Part shown: positions 38,160 to 46,144 of the stretch, piece after piece | Layout of the letters: every line of letters begins with the position of its first letter | Position numbering within the stretch: the first letter of the stretch is position 1 | NCBI RefSeq assembly: GCF_003610405.1 | Contig: NZ_RAQC01000001.1 | Span: forward strand, 620,001 to 684,000 | Length of the DNA stretch: 64,000 nucleotides | Direction: 5' to 3' | Source of the DNA: Microbacterium sp. AG238 | GTDB lineage: Bacteria; Actinomycetota; Actinomycetes; Actinomycetales; Microbacteriaceae | Notes under the pieces: model-generated | Databases searched by the model: none | Told to the model about the DNA's origin: nothing | Seen by the model: the letters and a program-made list of their open reading frames with translations, nothing else | Position numbers and translations under genes: made by a program

Positions 38160-38594
38160 TCAGGCGCGGACGAGGATCGTGCCGGCCGCCTTGTCGTGGA
38201 GTCCTCGCTGATCGGGATCGAACACCACCGCAGGGATCACCAGCACGAGGAGCAGCGTCCGTACGATCGGACGCCACAGGCCCGTCCATCCGCCGTGCAG
38301 GAGCTCGAGACGCAGGCCGACGATGCGATGACCCGGGCTACCCCCGATCAGCGGGATGAAGATGACCTGCAGCGCTGCGAAAACAGTGATCGGCGCGAAC
38401 TGGGTCACCCCGGCCTCACCCGGAAGAGCGAACTGGTCGAAGCCGAGGAACGCGGTCGCGAGCAGCGTCGCCGCCGCATAGTCGATCACGAGGGCCGCCA
38501 GCCGTCGTCCGAGACGGCCGACGCTGCCGGGGCCGTGCTCGGGACGCCCCAACCGCTCGCCGGGATAGGTGTTCTCGCGCAGGGGTTCGGGCAC
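38160..38594 (-). CDS. RDD family membrane protein
   Basis: A 144-residue RDD family protein with three or four hydrophobic segments, starting LAALVIDYAAATLLATAFLG. The name-giving residues appear as RRLAALVIDYA (Arg, then Asp) and a late Asp in VVFDPDQRGLHDKAAGTIL, which matches the family. RDD proteins may transport small ions or amphipathic molecules, but most are uncharacterised. The GTG start lies 6 nt after a TAGGCT hexamer. It is divergent from glnA, sharing a 133-bp region that contains a GlnR-type site. Confidence 0.87.
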   Translation of the reverse strand: MPEPLRENTYPGERLGRPEHGPGSVGRLGRRLAALVIDYAAATLLATAFLGFDQFALPGEAGVTQFAPITVFAALQVIFIPLIGGSPGHRIVGLRLELLHGGWTGLWRPIVRTLLLVLVIPAVVFDPDQRGLHDKAAGTILVRA

Positions 38595-38600
38595 CTGTCC

Positions 38601-38606
38601 AGCCTA
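38601..38606 (-). promoter_or_regulatory. leaderless -10 element TAGGCT of the RDD gene
   Basis: On the minus strand TAGGCT, then GGACAG, then the GTG at 38594. Confidence 0.6.
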
Positions 38607-38621
38607 AACGGGGCCGGTGGC

Positions 38622-38659
38622 GTAACATCCCGGAAACATCCGAGATACTGCCGGGCAAC
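38622..38659 (+). promoter_or_regulatory. GlnR-type binding box upstream of glnA
   Basis: The region reads GTAAC-N6-GAAAC-N6-GATAC-N6-GCAAC, four 5-mers spaced exactly 11 bp apart. This matches the GlnR box known from Streptomyces and mycobacteria (gTnAC-n6-GaAAC repeated), where GlnR controls nitrogen genes. It ends 11 bp before a TAGGTT hexamer, the position expected for an activator that acts at the -35 region. Confidence 0.8.
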
Positions 38660-38669
38660 TGGATGCCGA

Positions 38670-38675
38670 TAGGTT
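38670..38675 (+). promoter_or_regulatory. -10 element TAGGTT of glnA
   Basis: TAGGTT lies 52 nt before the glnA ATG and 11 bp after the GlnR-type box. The leader ends in a TTGGAGA ribosome site. Confidence 0.55.
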
Positions 38676-38727
38676 CGAAGAGGTCTGGATGACTCCAGGC
38701 TGTTCCTCACCCGATCTTGGAGACTCC

Positions 38728-40152
38728 ATGTTCAAAGATTCTTCCGAGGTGCTCAAGTTCATCCAGGACGAGGACGTCAAGTTCCTCGACATCCGTTTCA
38801 CGGATCTTCCTGGCGTGCAGCAGCACTTCAACATCCCGGCCTCGACCGTCGACGAGGAGTTCTTCACGGTCGGTCAGCTGTTCGACGGCTCGTCGATCCG
38901 CGGCTTCGCGAACATCCACGAGTCGGACATGCAGCTGATTCCGGATGTGTCGACGGCTTACCTCGACCCGTTCCGCGAGGCGAAGACGCTGATCATGATC
39001 TTCGACATCTACAACCCGCGCAACGGCGAGATCTACGCGAAGGACCCGCGCCAGGTCGCCAAGAAGGCCGAGAAGTACCTCGCCTCGACCGGCATCGCCG
39101 ACACCGCGTTCTTCGCCCCCGAGGCGGAGTTCTACATCTTCGACGACGTCCGCTACGAGGTGAAGCAGAACTCGAGCTTCTACTCCGTCGATTCCGACGA
39201 AGGCGCCTGGAACACCGGCCGCGTCGAAGAAGGCGGCAACCTCGCCAACAAGACGCCGTTCAAGGGCGGCTACTTCCCCGTCTCGCCCGTCGACAAGACG
39301 GCCGACCTGCGCGACGACATCTCGCTCAAGCTCATCGAGTCGGGCCTCGTGCTCGAACGTGCCCACCACGAGGTCGGCACCGGTGGACAGCAGGAGATCA
39401 ACTACCGCTTCGACACCATGGTGCACTCGGCGGACGACATCCTGAAGTTCAAGTACATCGTCAAGAACACCGCCGAGATGTGGGGCAAGGTCGCGACCTT
39501 CATGCCCAAGCCCCTCTTCGGCGACAACGGTTCGGGCATGCACACGCACCAGTCGCTGTGGCTGAATGGCGAGCCCCTCTTCTACGACGAGAAGGGCTAC
39601 GGCGGGCTCTCCGACATCGCGCGCTGGTACATCGGCGGCCTGCTCAAGCACGCTGCCGCGGTGCTCGCATTCACCAACCCGACGCTGAACTCGTACAAGC
39701 GTCTGGTCAAGGGCTACGAGGCTCCGGTCAACCTGGTCTACTCGGCCGGAAACCGCTCGGCTGCCATTCGCATCCCGATCACGGGCACCAACCCGAAGGC
39801 CAAGCGCATCGAGTTCCGCGCCCCCGACGCCTCGGGCAACCCGTACCTCGCGTTCGCCGCGCAGATGATGGCCGGCCTCGACGGCATCAAGAACCGCATC
39901 GAGCCGCACGAGCCCGTCGACAAGGACCTCTACGAGCTGCCGCCCGAGGAGGCCAAGAACATCCCGCAGGTTCCGAACTCGCTGCTCGACTCCCTCGAGG
40001 CGCTGCGCAACGACCACGAGTTCCTGCTGGCCGGCGGCGTGTTCACGCCCGAGCTGATCGAGACCTGGATCGAGTACAAGATCGAGAACGAGATCCAGCC
40101 GATCAACGCCCGTCCCCACCCGTACGAGTACGAGCTGTACTTCGGCGTCTGA
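38728..40152 (+). CDS. glnA: glutamine synthetase type I
   Basis: A 474-residue GSI-beta type glutamine synthetase making glutamine from glutamate, ammonia and ATP. The latch-like start [19 protein letters not shown], the metal motif [13 protein letters not shown], the [16 protein letters not shown] block and the ATP-site [14 protein letters not shown] are present. The adenylylation site is intact: [16 protein letters not shown] contains the target tyrosine, so GlnE can switch it off. The ATG at 38728 is preceded by TTGGAGA. A GlnR-type box lies upstream and a terminator downstream, so it is monocistronic. Confidence 0.96.
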   Translation: MFKDSSEVLKFIQDEDVKFLDIRFTDLPGVQQHFNIPASTVDEEFFTVGQLFDGSSIRGFANIHESDMQLIPDVSTAYLDPFREAKTLIMIFDIYNPRNGEIYAKDPRQVAKKAEKYLASTGIADTAFFAPEAEFYIFDDVRYEVKQNSSFYSVDSDEGAWNTGRVEEGGNLANKTPFKGGYFPVSPVDKTADLRDDISLKLIESGLVLERAHHEVGTGGQQEINYRFDTMVHSADDILKFKYIVKNTAEMWGKVATFMPKPLFGDNGSGMHTHQSLWLNGEPLFYDEKGYGGLSDIARWYIGGLLKHAAAVLAFTNPTLNSYKRLVKGYEAPVNLVYSAGNRSAAIRIPITGTNPKAKRIEFRAPDASGNPYLAFAAQMMAGLDGIKNRIEPHEPVDKDLYELPPEEAKNIPQVPNSLLDSLEALRNDHEFLLAGGVFTPELIETWIEYKIENEIQPINARPHPYEYELYFGV

Positions 40153-40167
40153 CACACCGGCTGCGAC

Positions 40168-40208
40168 GAGCCCCGTCGCCCGCTCTCTCGAGCCGGGCGG
40201 CGGGGCTC
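40168..40208. terminator. intrinsic terminator after glnA
   Basis: Arms 40168-40182 and 40194-40208 pair at 14 of 15 positions around an 11-base loop. It starts 16 bp after the glnA stop and separates glnA from arr. Confidence 0.8.
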
Positions 40209-40260
40209 CGTCGTTGTCGGGCGCTTGCATCGTCGGCGCAGTCGGCGCCATCCTGATCGG

Positions 40261-40668
40261 GTGAATCTCTCCGACCTTCCCGGGCCGTTCTTCCACGGCA
40301 CGAAGGCGTCGCTGCGCGTCGGCGACCTGCTCACCCCGGGCCACCCCTCCAACTACCGCCCGGAGATCACGATGAACCACGTGTACTTCACGGCGGTGAA
40401 GGACGGTGCCGGTCTCGCTGCCGAGATCGCTCCCGTGCCCGGCGAGCCCCGCGTCTACGTCGTCGAACCGACCGGTGATTTCGAGGACGACCCGAACGTC
40501 ACCGACAAGAAGTTCCCGGGCAATCCCACCCAGTCCTATCGCTCGGCCGCTCCCCTGCGGATCGTCGCCGAAGTCACCGACTGGACGCGGCTGTCTCCCG
40601 AAGCGCTGCAGACGTGGCGGGAGCGCATCGCCCGCATGGCCCGCGAGCGCGCGGAGATCATCAACTGA
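40261..40668 (+). CDS. arr: NAD+--rifampin ADP-ribosyltransferase
   Basis: A 135-residue Arr enzyme that inactivates rifamycins by ADP-ribosylating the C-23 hydroxyl. The sequence is highly recognisable: FFHGTKASLRVGDLLTPG, then VYFTA, then VVEPTGDFEDDPNVTDKKFP. The key residues H12, Y42 and D77 keep exactly the spacing of H19, Y49 and D84 in the M. smegmatis enzyme, so it should be active. The GTG start is inferred from the family N-terminus and is slightly short; earlier starts are possible. Base composition matches the neighbours, with no mobile element, so this is chromosomal and intrinsic rather than newly acquired. Confidence 0.93.
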   Translation: MNLSDLPGPFFHGTKASLRVGDLLTPGHPSNYRPEITMNHVYFTAVKDGAGLAAEIAPVPGEPRVYVVEPTGDFEDDPNVTDKKFPGNPTQSYRSAAPLRIVAEVTDWTRLSPEALQTWRERIARMARERAEIIN

Positions 40669-40674
40669 TCACCG

Positions 40675-41346
40675 TCATCCCGCCAGCCGGACGACCTCCG
40701 CGATGACCCGCGGATGCGCGAGGATGCGGAAGTGCCCGCCCGTCTCCAGCCGGACGTTGCGCGCACCGTCGAGCTCGCTGCCGCCGGGGATGTGCGGGTC
40801 GAAGTCTCCGTACACCGACACGATGCGCGGGTTGGGGCTCACCTCGCGCGCCAACGCCAGAATCCCCGGCGCGCTCGGCGAGAACGCCCGCAGCGACGGT
40901 ACGAGCATGAGCCGCCCGTAGACCGAGCCGGCGAACGGGCTCGCGACGGCGACCATGCCTCGGATACGACCGCCGGCAGCGGCATCCGCCATCACCTGCT
41001 TGCCGACCAGGCCTCCTTTGCTGTGCGCGACGATCACGACATCGTGGAGGTCGTGCTGCTCCAGGTAGTCCGTGACGTGACGCGCTGCACGCGGCACGGG
41101 CCATCGGTTCCAGCCCAGCGCGGCGATCACGTGAACGGGGTGCCCGCGGTCGTGGAGCTCGGTGATGAGGGGCTGCAGGAACCGCCACGTCTCGTAAACG
41201 CCCGGGAGCACGACGATGGGCGTGCCGTCTCCCGACCGGAAGTCGCCGGGATCCGTGCGCGAGAAGAAGGCGCGCACCTGCCACACGGCCGCGTAGGCGT
41301 AGTCCGCTATCCACCACGTCGCATCGCGGAGCGCGCGCCGCATCAT
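40675..41346 (-). CDS. esterase/lipase-like alpha/beta hydrolase
   Basis: A 223-residue alpha/beta hydrolase of the triacylglycerol lipase/PGAP1-like kind. VVLPGVYETWRFLQPLI supplies the oxyanion region, VIVAHSKGGLVGKQVM the Ser nucleophile (GHSKGG variant AHSKGG), and a terminal GGHFRILAHP the His. DFDPHIPGG may supply the Asp. A basic N-terminus and an aromatic stretch (ATWWIADYAYAAVW) suggest membrane association. Its ATG overlaps the stop of the next hydrolase gene as ATGA, so the pair forms an operon. Substrate unknown. Confidence 0.85.
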   Translation of the reverse strand: MMRRALRDATWWIADYAYAAVWQVRAFFSRTDPGDFRSGDGTPIVVLPGVYETWRFLQPLITELHDRGHPVHVIAALGWNRWPVPRAARHVTDYLEQHDLHDVVIVAHSKGGLVGKQVMADAAAGGRIRGMVAVASPFAGSVYGRLMLVPSLRAFSPSAPGILALAREVSPNPRIVSVYGDFDPHIPGGSELDGARNVRLETGGHFRILAHPRVIAEVVRLAG

Positions 41347-42146
41347 GATGCGCCCGCGGGGTGGCCGCCGGATGCTGTCAGAGCGAGGATGCCGTGTGCG
41401 ACGGCCTCCGCTGCGGTGCGCTCGACGCGGTGCCCCTTGCCCGGTACCACGAGCACACTGCTCCGAGCGGTTCGCGCCGCGAGGCGATCGACCCACCCGT
41501 TCCCGGCGATCGGGTCGCGGCCGCCGCGCACCACGAGGGTCGGCACGACGGCCTCTGCCACGCGCTCCTCGAGAGGATAGGCGAGCATGTGCCGGACCTG
41601 CGCGAAGAACCAGCGCGGGCCGGTGCGGAGGTAGTCGAGCGTGACGCGGAGGTTCACCCGCGGCGGCTCCCGCAGCCCGTCGCGAGCCAGCGCCACGGCC
41701 TGCGCGGGCAGCCCGCGGCGCTGATCATCGACGACCGGGCCGATCAGGACGAGCCCACCGACCAGGTCCGGATGCCGCACGGCCGTCTCGACCACCCACT
41801 GCGCCCCCATCGAGTGTCCGACCAGCACGGCGGGGCGTGCGACAACGCGGCGGAGCACGTCCGCGAGGGCATCCGCCATCGCGGCGACCGAGACGTCGAC
41901 CTCGGGCGCCGGCAGGCCCGCGAAGCCCGGCAGATCGACGCTGTGCACCGACGCGGTACGGGCGAGCCTCGGGTGGAGGTGGAGGAATGAGCGGTGAGAC
42001 ATGCCCACGCCGTGGACGAGCACGATGGTCGGAGACGACGCTTCTGCGGCGGAACTCCAGACGCGGAAGACAAGCCCGTCGATCGAGAACTGCCGGGGCG
42101 ACCACTCGACGCGCGCGGGGCGCGGCAGCGTCGAAGTCGTCATCAC
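41343..42146 (-). CDS. alpha/beta fold hydrolase
   Basis: A 267-residue soluble alpha/beta hydrolase. The oxyanion region is VLVHGVGMSHRSFLHLHP, the nucleophile elbow GHSMGAQWVVE, the acid lies near VVRGGRDPIAG and the histidine in VPGKGHRVERTAAEAVA. These are the standard Ser-Asp-His triad in normal order. The GTG at 42146 rather than the ATG at 42143 is favoured because a TAGCCT hexamer lies exactly 6 nt before it. It is coupled to the following lipase-like gene by a 4-bp overlap. Substrate not evident. Confidence 0.87.
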   Translation of the reverse strand: MMTTSTLPRPARVEWSPRQFSIDGLVFRVWSSAAEASSPTIVLVHGVGMSHRSFLHLHPRLARTASVHSVDLPGFAGLPAPEVDVSVAAMADALADVLRRVVARPAVLVGHSMGAQWVVETAVRHPDLVGGLVLIGPVVDDQRRGLPAQAVALARDGLREPPRVNLRVTLDYLRTGPRWFFAQVRHMLAYPLEERVAEAVVPTLVVRGGRDPIAGNGWVDRLAARTARSSVLVVPGKGHRVERTAAEAVAHGILALTASGGHPAGAS

Positions 42147-42152
42147 TTGGTC

Positions 42153-42158
42153 AGGCTA
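42153..42158 (-). promoter_or_regulatory. leaderless -10 element TAGCCT of the hydrolase pair
   Basis: On the minus strand TAGCCT, six bases, then GTG at 42146. No Shine-Dalgarno is present. Confidence 0.6.
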
Positions 42159-42237
42159 TGAGAGTCGCGAACCGAGTGCAGGCGGCTTGACGTCGCGCCC
42201 ATCACCATGCCCGTCGGATGCGGCGAGCGAGGGTAGG

Positions 42238-43140
42238 TCAGTGGGTCGCGGCGTCTCCGGCATGCTGCGGTCCGCCGTGGCGGAGGCGCCGGATCACCAT
42301 CAGCACGCCGACGATCACGAGCCCGACGAGCAGCCCGGCGATCGCCGACACGGCCGTCTCGCCGATCCAGACGACCACACCGCCCGCGGCTTCGAGCAGG
42401 TGCTCCACCCCGTGCAGCAGGTCGAGTGTGAAGGCCACCCCCACCTCGCCGAGGTTCGCGAGCACGAGGTGCCCACCCACCCACAGCATCGCGACGGTTC
42501 CCACGACGCTGATGACGCGGAAGACGGCGGGCATCGACCGGACGATCCGCATCCCCGTGTGGCGCACCCGCGACGACGGGTTCTTCGCCATGCGCAGGCC
42601 GATGTCGTCGATCTTCACCAGCAGAGCGACAGCTCCGTAGACGACGCCGGTCATCAGCAGCGCGATGATGGCGAGGACGGCGAGCGTCTGCCAGATGCCC
42701 ATTCCCTCGTCGAGGTTCGACAGCGAGATCAGCATGATCTCGGCGGAGAGAATCAGGTCCGTTCGTACGGCACCGAGCACGAGCTTCTTCTCATCCCGCG
42801 GACCGTCATCCTCGACGCCGTGATGCACGCCGAACCACTCGAGCACCTTCTCGGCACCCTCGTAGCAGAGGAACATGCCGCCGAGGATCAGCAGGAACGG
42901 GAGCACGGCGGGCGCGAATGCGGTCAGCAGCAGCGCCACGGGGATGATGATGAGGAACTTGTTCGCGATCGAGCCGAGCGCGATCTTCCCCACGACGGGA
43001 AGCTCTCGGGCCGGTGTGATCCCCTGGACGTACTGCGGCGTCACGGCGGCGTCGTCGATCACCACACCCGCCGACTTCGCGGAAGCGCGCAGAGCCGCGC
43101 TCAGGATGTCGTCGACGACAGCCAGCAGACCAACCGACAT
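42238..43140 (-). CDS. DUF808 (YedI-like) membrane protein
   Basis: A 300-residue polytopic membrane protein of the DUF808/YedI family. It begins with LLAVVDDILSAALRASAKSAGVVIDDAAVTP, has about six TM segments (for example LPFLLILGGMFLCYEGAEK and TLAVLAIIALLMTGVVYG), and ends in a short basic tail. No function is established for the family. It lies 9 bp after glnE with AAGGGG as ribosome site, so it is probably the last gene of the glnA2-glnE operon. A transport role is plausible but unsupported. Confidence 0.9.
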   Translation of the reverse strand: MSVGLLAVVDDILSAALRASAKSAGVVIDDAAVTPQYVQGITPARELPVVGKIALGSIANKFLIIIPVALLLTAFAPAVLPFLLILGGMFLCYEGAEKVLEWFGVHHGVEDDGPRDEKKLVLGAVRTDLILSAEIMLISLSNLDEGMGIWQTLAVLAIIALLMTGVVYGAVALLVKIDDIGLRMAKNPSSRVRHTGMRIVRSMPAVFRVISVVGTVAMLWVGGHLVLANLGEVGVAFTLDLLHGVEHLLEAAGGVVVWIGETAVSAIAGLLVGLVIVGVLMVIRRLRHGGPQHAGDAATH

Positions 43141-43149
43141 GTTTCCCCT

Positions 43150-46140
43150 TTAGCCGTAGAAGAGCTTCTCGAACACGCGGCGGGCTTGGCGCGCGGCGCG
43201 CATCCAATCCTCCTCCACGACGGTCGCCGATCGTGCCGGATACCCCAGCAGGCGGCCGATTCCGTCGAGCCGGCCACGATCAGTGGGCAGGACGTCGCTG
43301 GTCTGACCTGACAGCAGGGTGTTCGCCGACCGCAGCCGACTGGCGAGCCGCCACGCCGCGAACAGCTTCTCGGCGGCGTCCCGCGGAATGAGCTCGGCGC
43401 CGACCGCCGCTTCGAGGGCGGCGATGGTCGACGTCGTGCGCAGGCCCGGCACGCGGTGCGCATGCTCGAGCTGAATGAGCTGCACGAGCCACTCGACGTC
43501 GCTCAGACCGCCCGGTCCCAGCTTGAGGTGCCGAGAACGGTCCTGGCCCTGCGGCAGCCGCTCACTCTCGACACGGGCCTTGATACGCCGGATCTCGCGG
43601 AGTCCTTGGGCGTCGGGCGCCACGGGATAGCGTAGGTCGTCGGCGAGGGCCAGGAACCGGGTGATGAGCGTCACACTTCCTGCGACGCCACGGGCGCGCA
43701 GGAGAGCCTGGGCCTCCCACGACAGCGACCAGCGCCGGTAGTACTCGGCGTACGACTCCAGAGAACGCACGAGCGGGCCGTTGCGGCCTTCCGGACGCAG
43801 GCCCGCGTCGAGCTCGAGCGGCAGGCGGTGGTCCTCGGAGTACCGGCGCACACCCTGCACGAGCTGGAGCGCGAGTTCCTGAGCGCGCTGAGCGGGGACG
43901 CCGTTCGCGTCGAACACGTAGATGATGTCGGCATCCGATCCGAAGCCCAGTTCGGCCCCGCCGAAGCGTCCCATCGCGATGACGGAGAACTCGAGGCGAT
44001 CGTCTTCGGGCGGAAGCACCTCGCGCCGCACGGCACGGAGCGTCGCCTGGATCGTGACCTCGGTGATGGTGGTCAGGCCCTCCGCGAGCTCTTCGATGGA
44101 GAGCTCGCCGACGACAGCGGCCATCGCGAGCCGCAGCAGCTCGCGCCGCCTGAGCGCCCGGACCGCAGCCATGGCATCGTCGATGGAAGCATGCCGGGTC
44201 TGGATGGCGCGGGCTTCCTCCTGCAGCACGAATCCCGGGCGCGGCCGGAGCTGATCGGGCGAGTCGAGCCACGCGATCGATTCGGGGATCCACTCCATGA
44301 GCTCGCCGACATATCGTGACCCCGACAGCAGCCGGGTCAGGCTTTCCGCGGCGCCCGACGAATCGCGCAGCATCCGGAGGAACCACGGCGTGTTCCCGAG
44401 CCGCTCGCTGATGCGCCGGAAAGCGAGGAGGCCGTAATCGGGATCCACACCGTCGGCGAACCAGCGGATCATGACGGGCATGAGGTGGCGTTGGATCACG
44501 GCCTTGCGGCTGAGGCCACTCGTCAGCGCTCCGATGTGACGCAGCGCGCCGGCCGGGTCGCGGAACCCGATCGCCGCCAGGCGGGCCTTAGCCGCCTCGG
44601 GTGAGAGGGTGTGCTCGTCGGCGGGGAGCGCGGCGACGGCGGAGAGCAGCGGACGGTAGAACAGCCGCACGTGGATCTCGCGCACTTCGCGCTTGATGTC
44701 CTCCCATACCGAAACCACCCGGTCGCCGCCGTCGCCGAGGCGCGACGAGCGGGCGAGGGTGCGCAGCGCTGCTCCGTCTTCAGGCATGAGATGGGTCCGG
44801 CGCAGCTCGCGGAGCTGCAGCCTGTGCTCCATCACGCGGAGGCGCCGATAATCGAGCGCGAAGCGCGAAGCATCCTCGCGTCCGATGTAGCCCTCCGAGA
44901 CGAGCGCATCGAGGGCATCGAGTGTGGAGCGCTCCCGGACTCGTTCGTCCGATGCGCCGTGCACGAGCTGGAGCAGCTGAACCGTGAACTCGACGTCGCG
45001 GATACCACCGGGACCGAGCTTGAGCTGCCGCGCAACCTCGCCGGGCGGGATGTGGTCGGTCACGCGCTCGCGCATCTTCTGCACGCTCTCGACGAAGTTC
45101 TCGCGGGCCGCGCTCGCCCACACCATCGGCTGGACGGCGTCGACGTACTGCTCCCCCAGCTCCGCATCGCCGGCGAGCGGCCGGGCTTTGAGCAGCGCCT
45201 GGAACTCCCAGCTCTTCGCCCACCGGTCGTAATAGGCGACGTGCGACTCGAGTGTGCGCACGAGCGCGCCCTGCTTCCCCTCCGGGCGCAGGTTCGGATC
45301 GACCTCCCACAGGGGCGGCTCGATCTCGACCTCCGAGATGCCCCGCATCGTCTGGATCGCGAGTCTCGTTGCGATCTCGACCGACTGCGACTCCGACACG
45401 ACGTCCTCGTCGGCGGAGCCGCCGACGAAGATCACGTCGACGTCGCTGACATAGTTGAGCTCTCGCGCCCCGGACTTTCCCATCCCGATGATCGCGAGGC
45501 GGGTCGCGGCGACCGCGTCGCGCTCGAAGCGCCCCGCTCCGGGGACGCCCGCGACGAGTCTGCTGCGCGCGACGGCGAGCGACGCCTCCAGCGCCGCCCC
45601 CGCGGCATCCGCCAGGGCCGCGGCCACCGCGTGCAAGATGATCGTCGGATCGGATGCCGCAAGATCGAACCGCGCGATCCGCGCCAGCATCCGCCGATAC
45701 CGCACCCGTAGCGCGACCCACGCATCGTCGCCCGAGGAAGCCGCGAAGCCGTCGTCAGCGCCGACGGACTCGAGCATCTGCGCCGTCAGCTCGTCGCGCG
45801 TCGGAAGACCGTCGCCGTCGGACGCAAGGTCGGCGAGCTCTTCGGGATGTCGCAGGTAGAAGTCCGCCAGCCCCTGCGACGCACCCAGCACCGACCAGAC
45901 CGCTGCGGGCCGGCGTCGCAACGCGTCGGTGACGACCGATGCGTCTCGACGAGCGATGCGCAGGAGGGCGGAGACCGCTGCGTCGGGATCCGCCGCGGCC
46001 TCGGCCGACGCCACGAGCTCGTCGCGATCGACGCTCGTCAGCTCGGCGAGCTCCGCCAGGTCGGCGTCGGCCCGTCCGAGATCGTCGAAACCCGCCCGGG
46101 CCAGCCCCGTCAGTCCGGTCGAACGAGGTGACCGGGTCAT
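43150..46140 (-). CDS. glnE: bifunctional glutamine synthetase adenylyltransferase/deadenylylase
   Basis: A 996-residue GlnE. Two nucleotidyltransferase domains are present: the N-terminal one, usually the adenylyl-removing activity, with NYVSDVDVIFVGG at residues 229-241, and the C-terminal adenylylating one with GSDADIIYVFD near 730-740. Each is followed by a helical bundle. It adds AMP to the tyrosine of GlnA at high nitrogen and removes it at low nitrogen. It follows glnA2 by 4 bp. The main target, GlnA, is encoded about 6 kb away in this window and keeps its tyrosine. Confidence 0.96.
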   Translation of the reverse strand: MTRSPRSTGLTGLARAGFDDLGRADADLAELAELTSVDRDELVASAEAAADPDAAVSALLRIARRDASVVTDALRRRPAAVWSVLGASQGLADFYLRHPEELADLASDGDGLPTRDELTAQMLESVGADDGFAASSGDDAWVALRVRYRRMLARIARFDLAASDPTIILHAVAAALADAAGAALEASLAVARSRLVAGVPGAGRFERDAVAATRLAIIGMGKSGARELNYVSDVDVIFVGGSADEDVVSESQSVEIATRLAIQTMRGISEVEIEPPLWEVDPNLRPEGKQGALVRTLESHVAYYDRWAKSWEFQALLKARPLAGDAELGEQYVDAVQPMVWASAARENFVESVQKMRERVTDHIPPGEVARQLKLGPGGIRDVEFTVQLLQLVHGASDERVRERSTLDALDALVSEGYIGREDASRFALDYRRLRVMEHRLQLRELRRTHLMPEDGAALRTLARSSRLGDGGDRVVSVWEDIKREVREIHVRLFYRPLLSAVAALPADEHTLSPEAAKARLAAIGFRDPAGALRHIGALTSGLSRKAVIQRHLMPVMIRWFADGVDPDYGLLAFRRISERLGNTPWFLRMLRDSSGAAESLTRLLSGSRYVGELMEWIPESIAWLDSPDQLRPRPGFVLQEEARAIQTRHASIDDAMAAVRALRRRELLRLAMAAVVGELSIEELAEGLTTITEVTIQATLRAVRREVLPPEDDRLEFSVIAMGRFGGAELGFGSDADIIYVFDANGVPAQRAQELALQLVQGVRRYSEDHRLPLELDAGLRPEGRNGPLVRSLESYAEYYRRWSLSWEAQALLRARGVAGSVTLITRFLALADDLRYPVAPDAQGLREIRRIKARVESERLPQGQDRSRHLKLGPGGLSDVEWLVQLIQLEHAHRVPGLRTTSTIAALEAAVGAELIPRDAAEKLFAAWRLASRLRSANTLLSGQTSDVLPTDRGRLDGIGRLLGYPARSATVVEEDWMRAARQARRVFEKLFYG

Positions 46141-46144
46141 GGCC

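Noticed and set aside
40261..40668. arr as part of an acquired resistance island
   Set aside because: No integrase, transposase, repeats or base-composition shift are visible around it.
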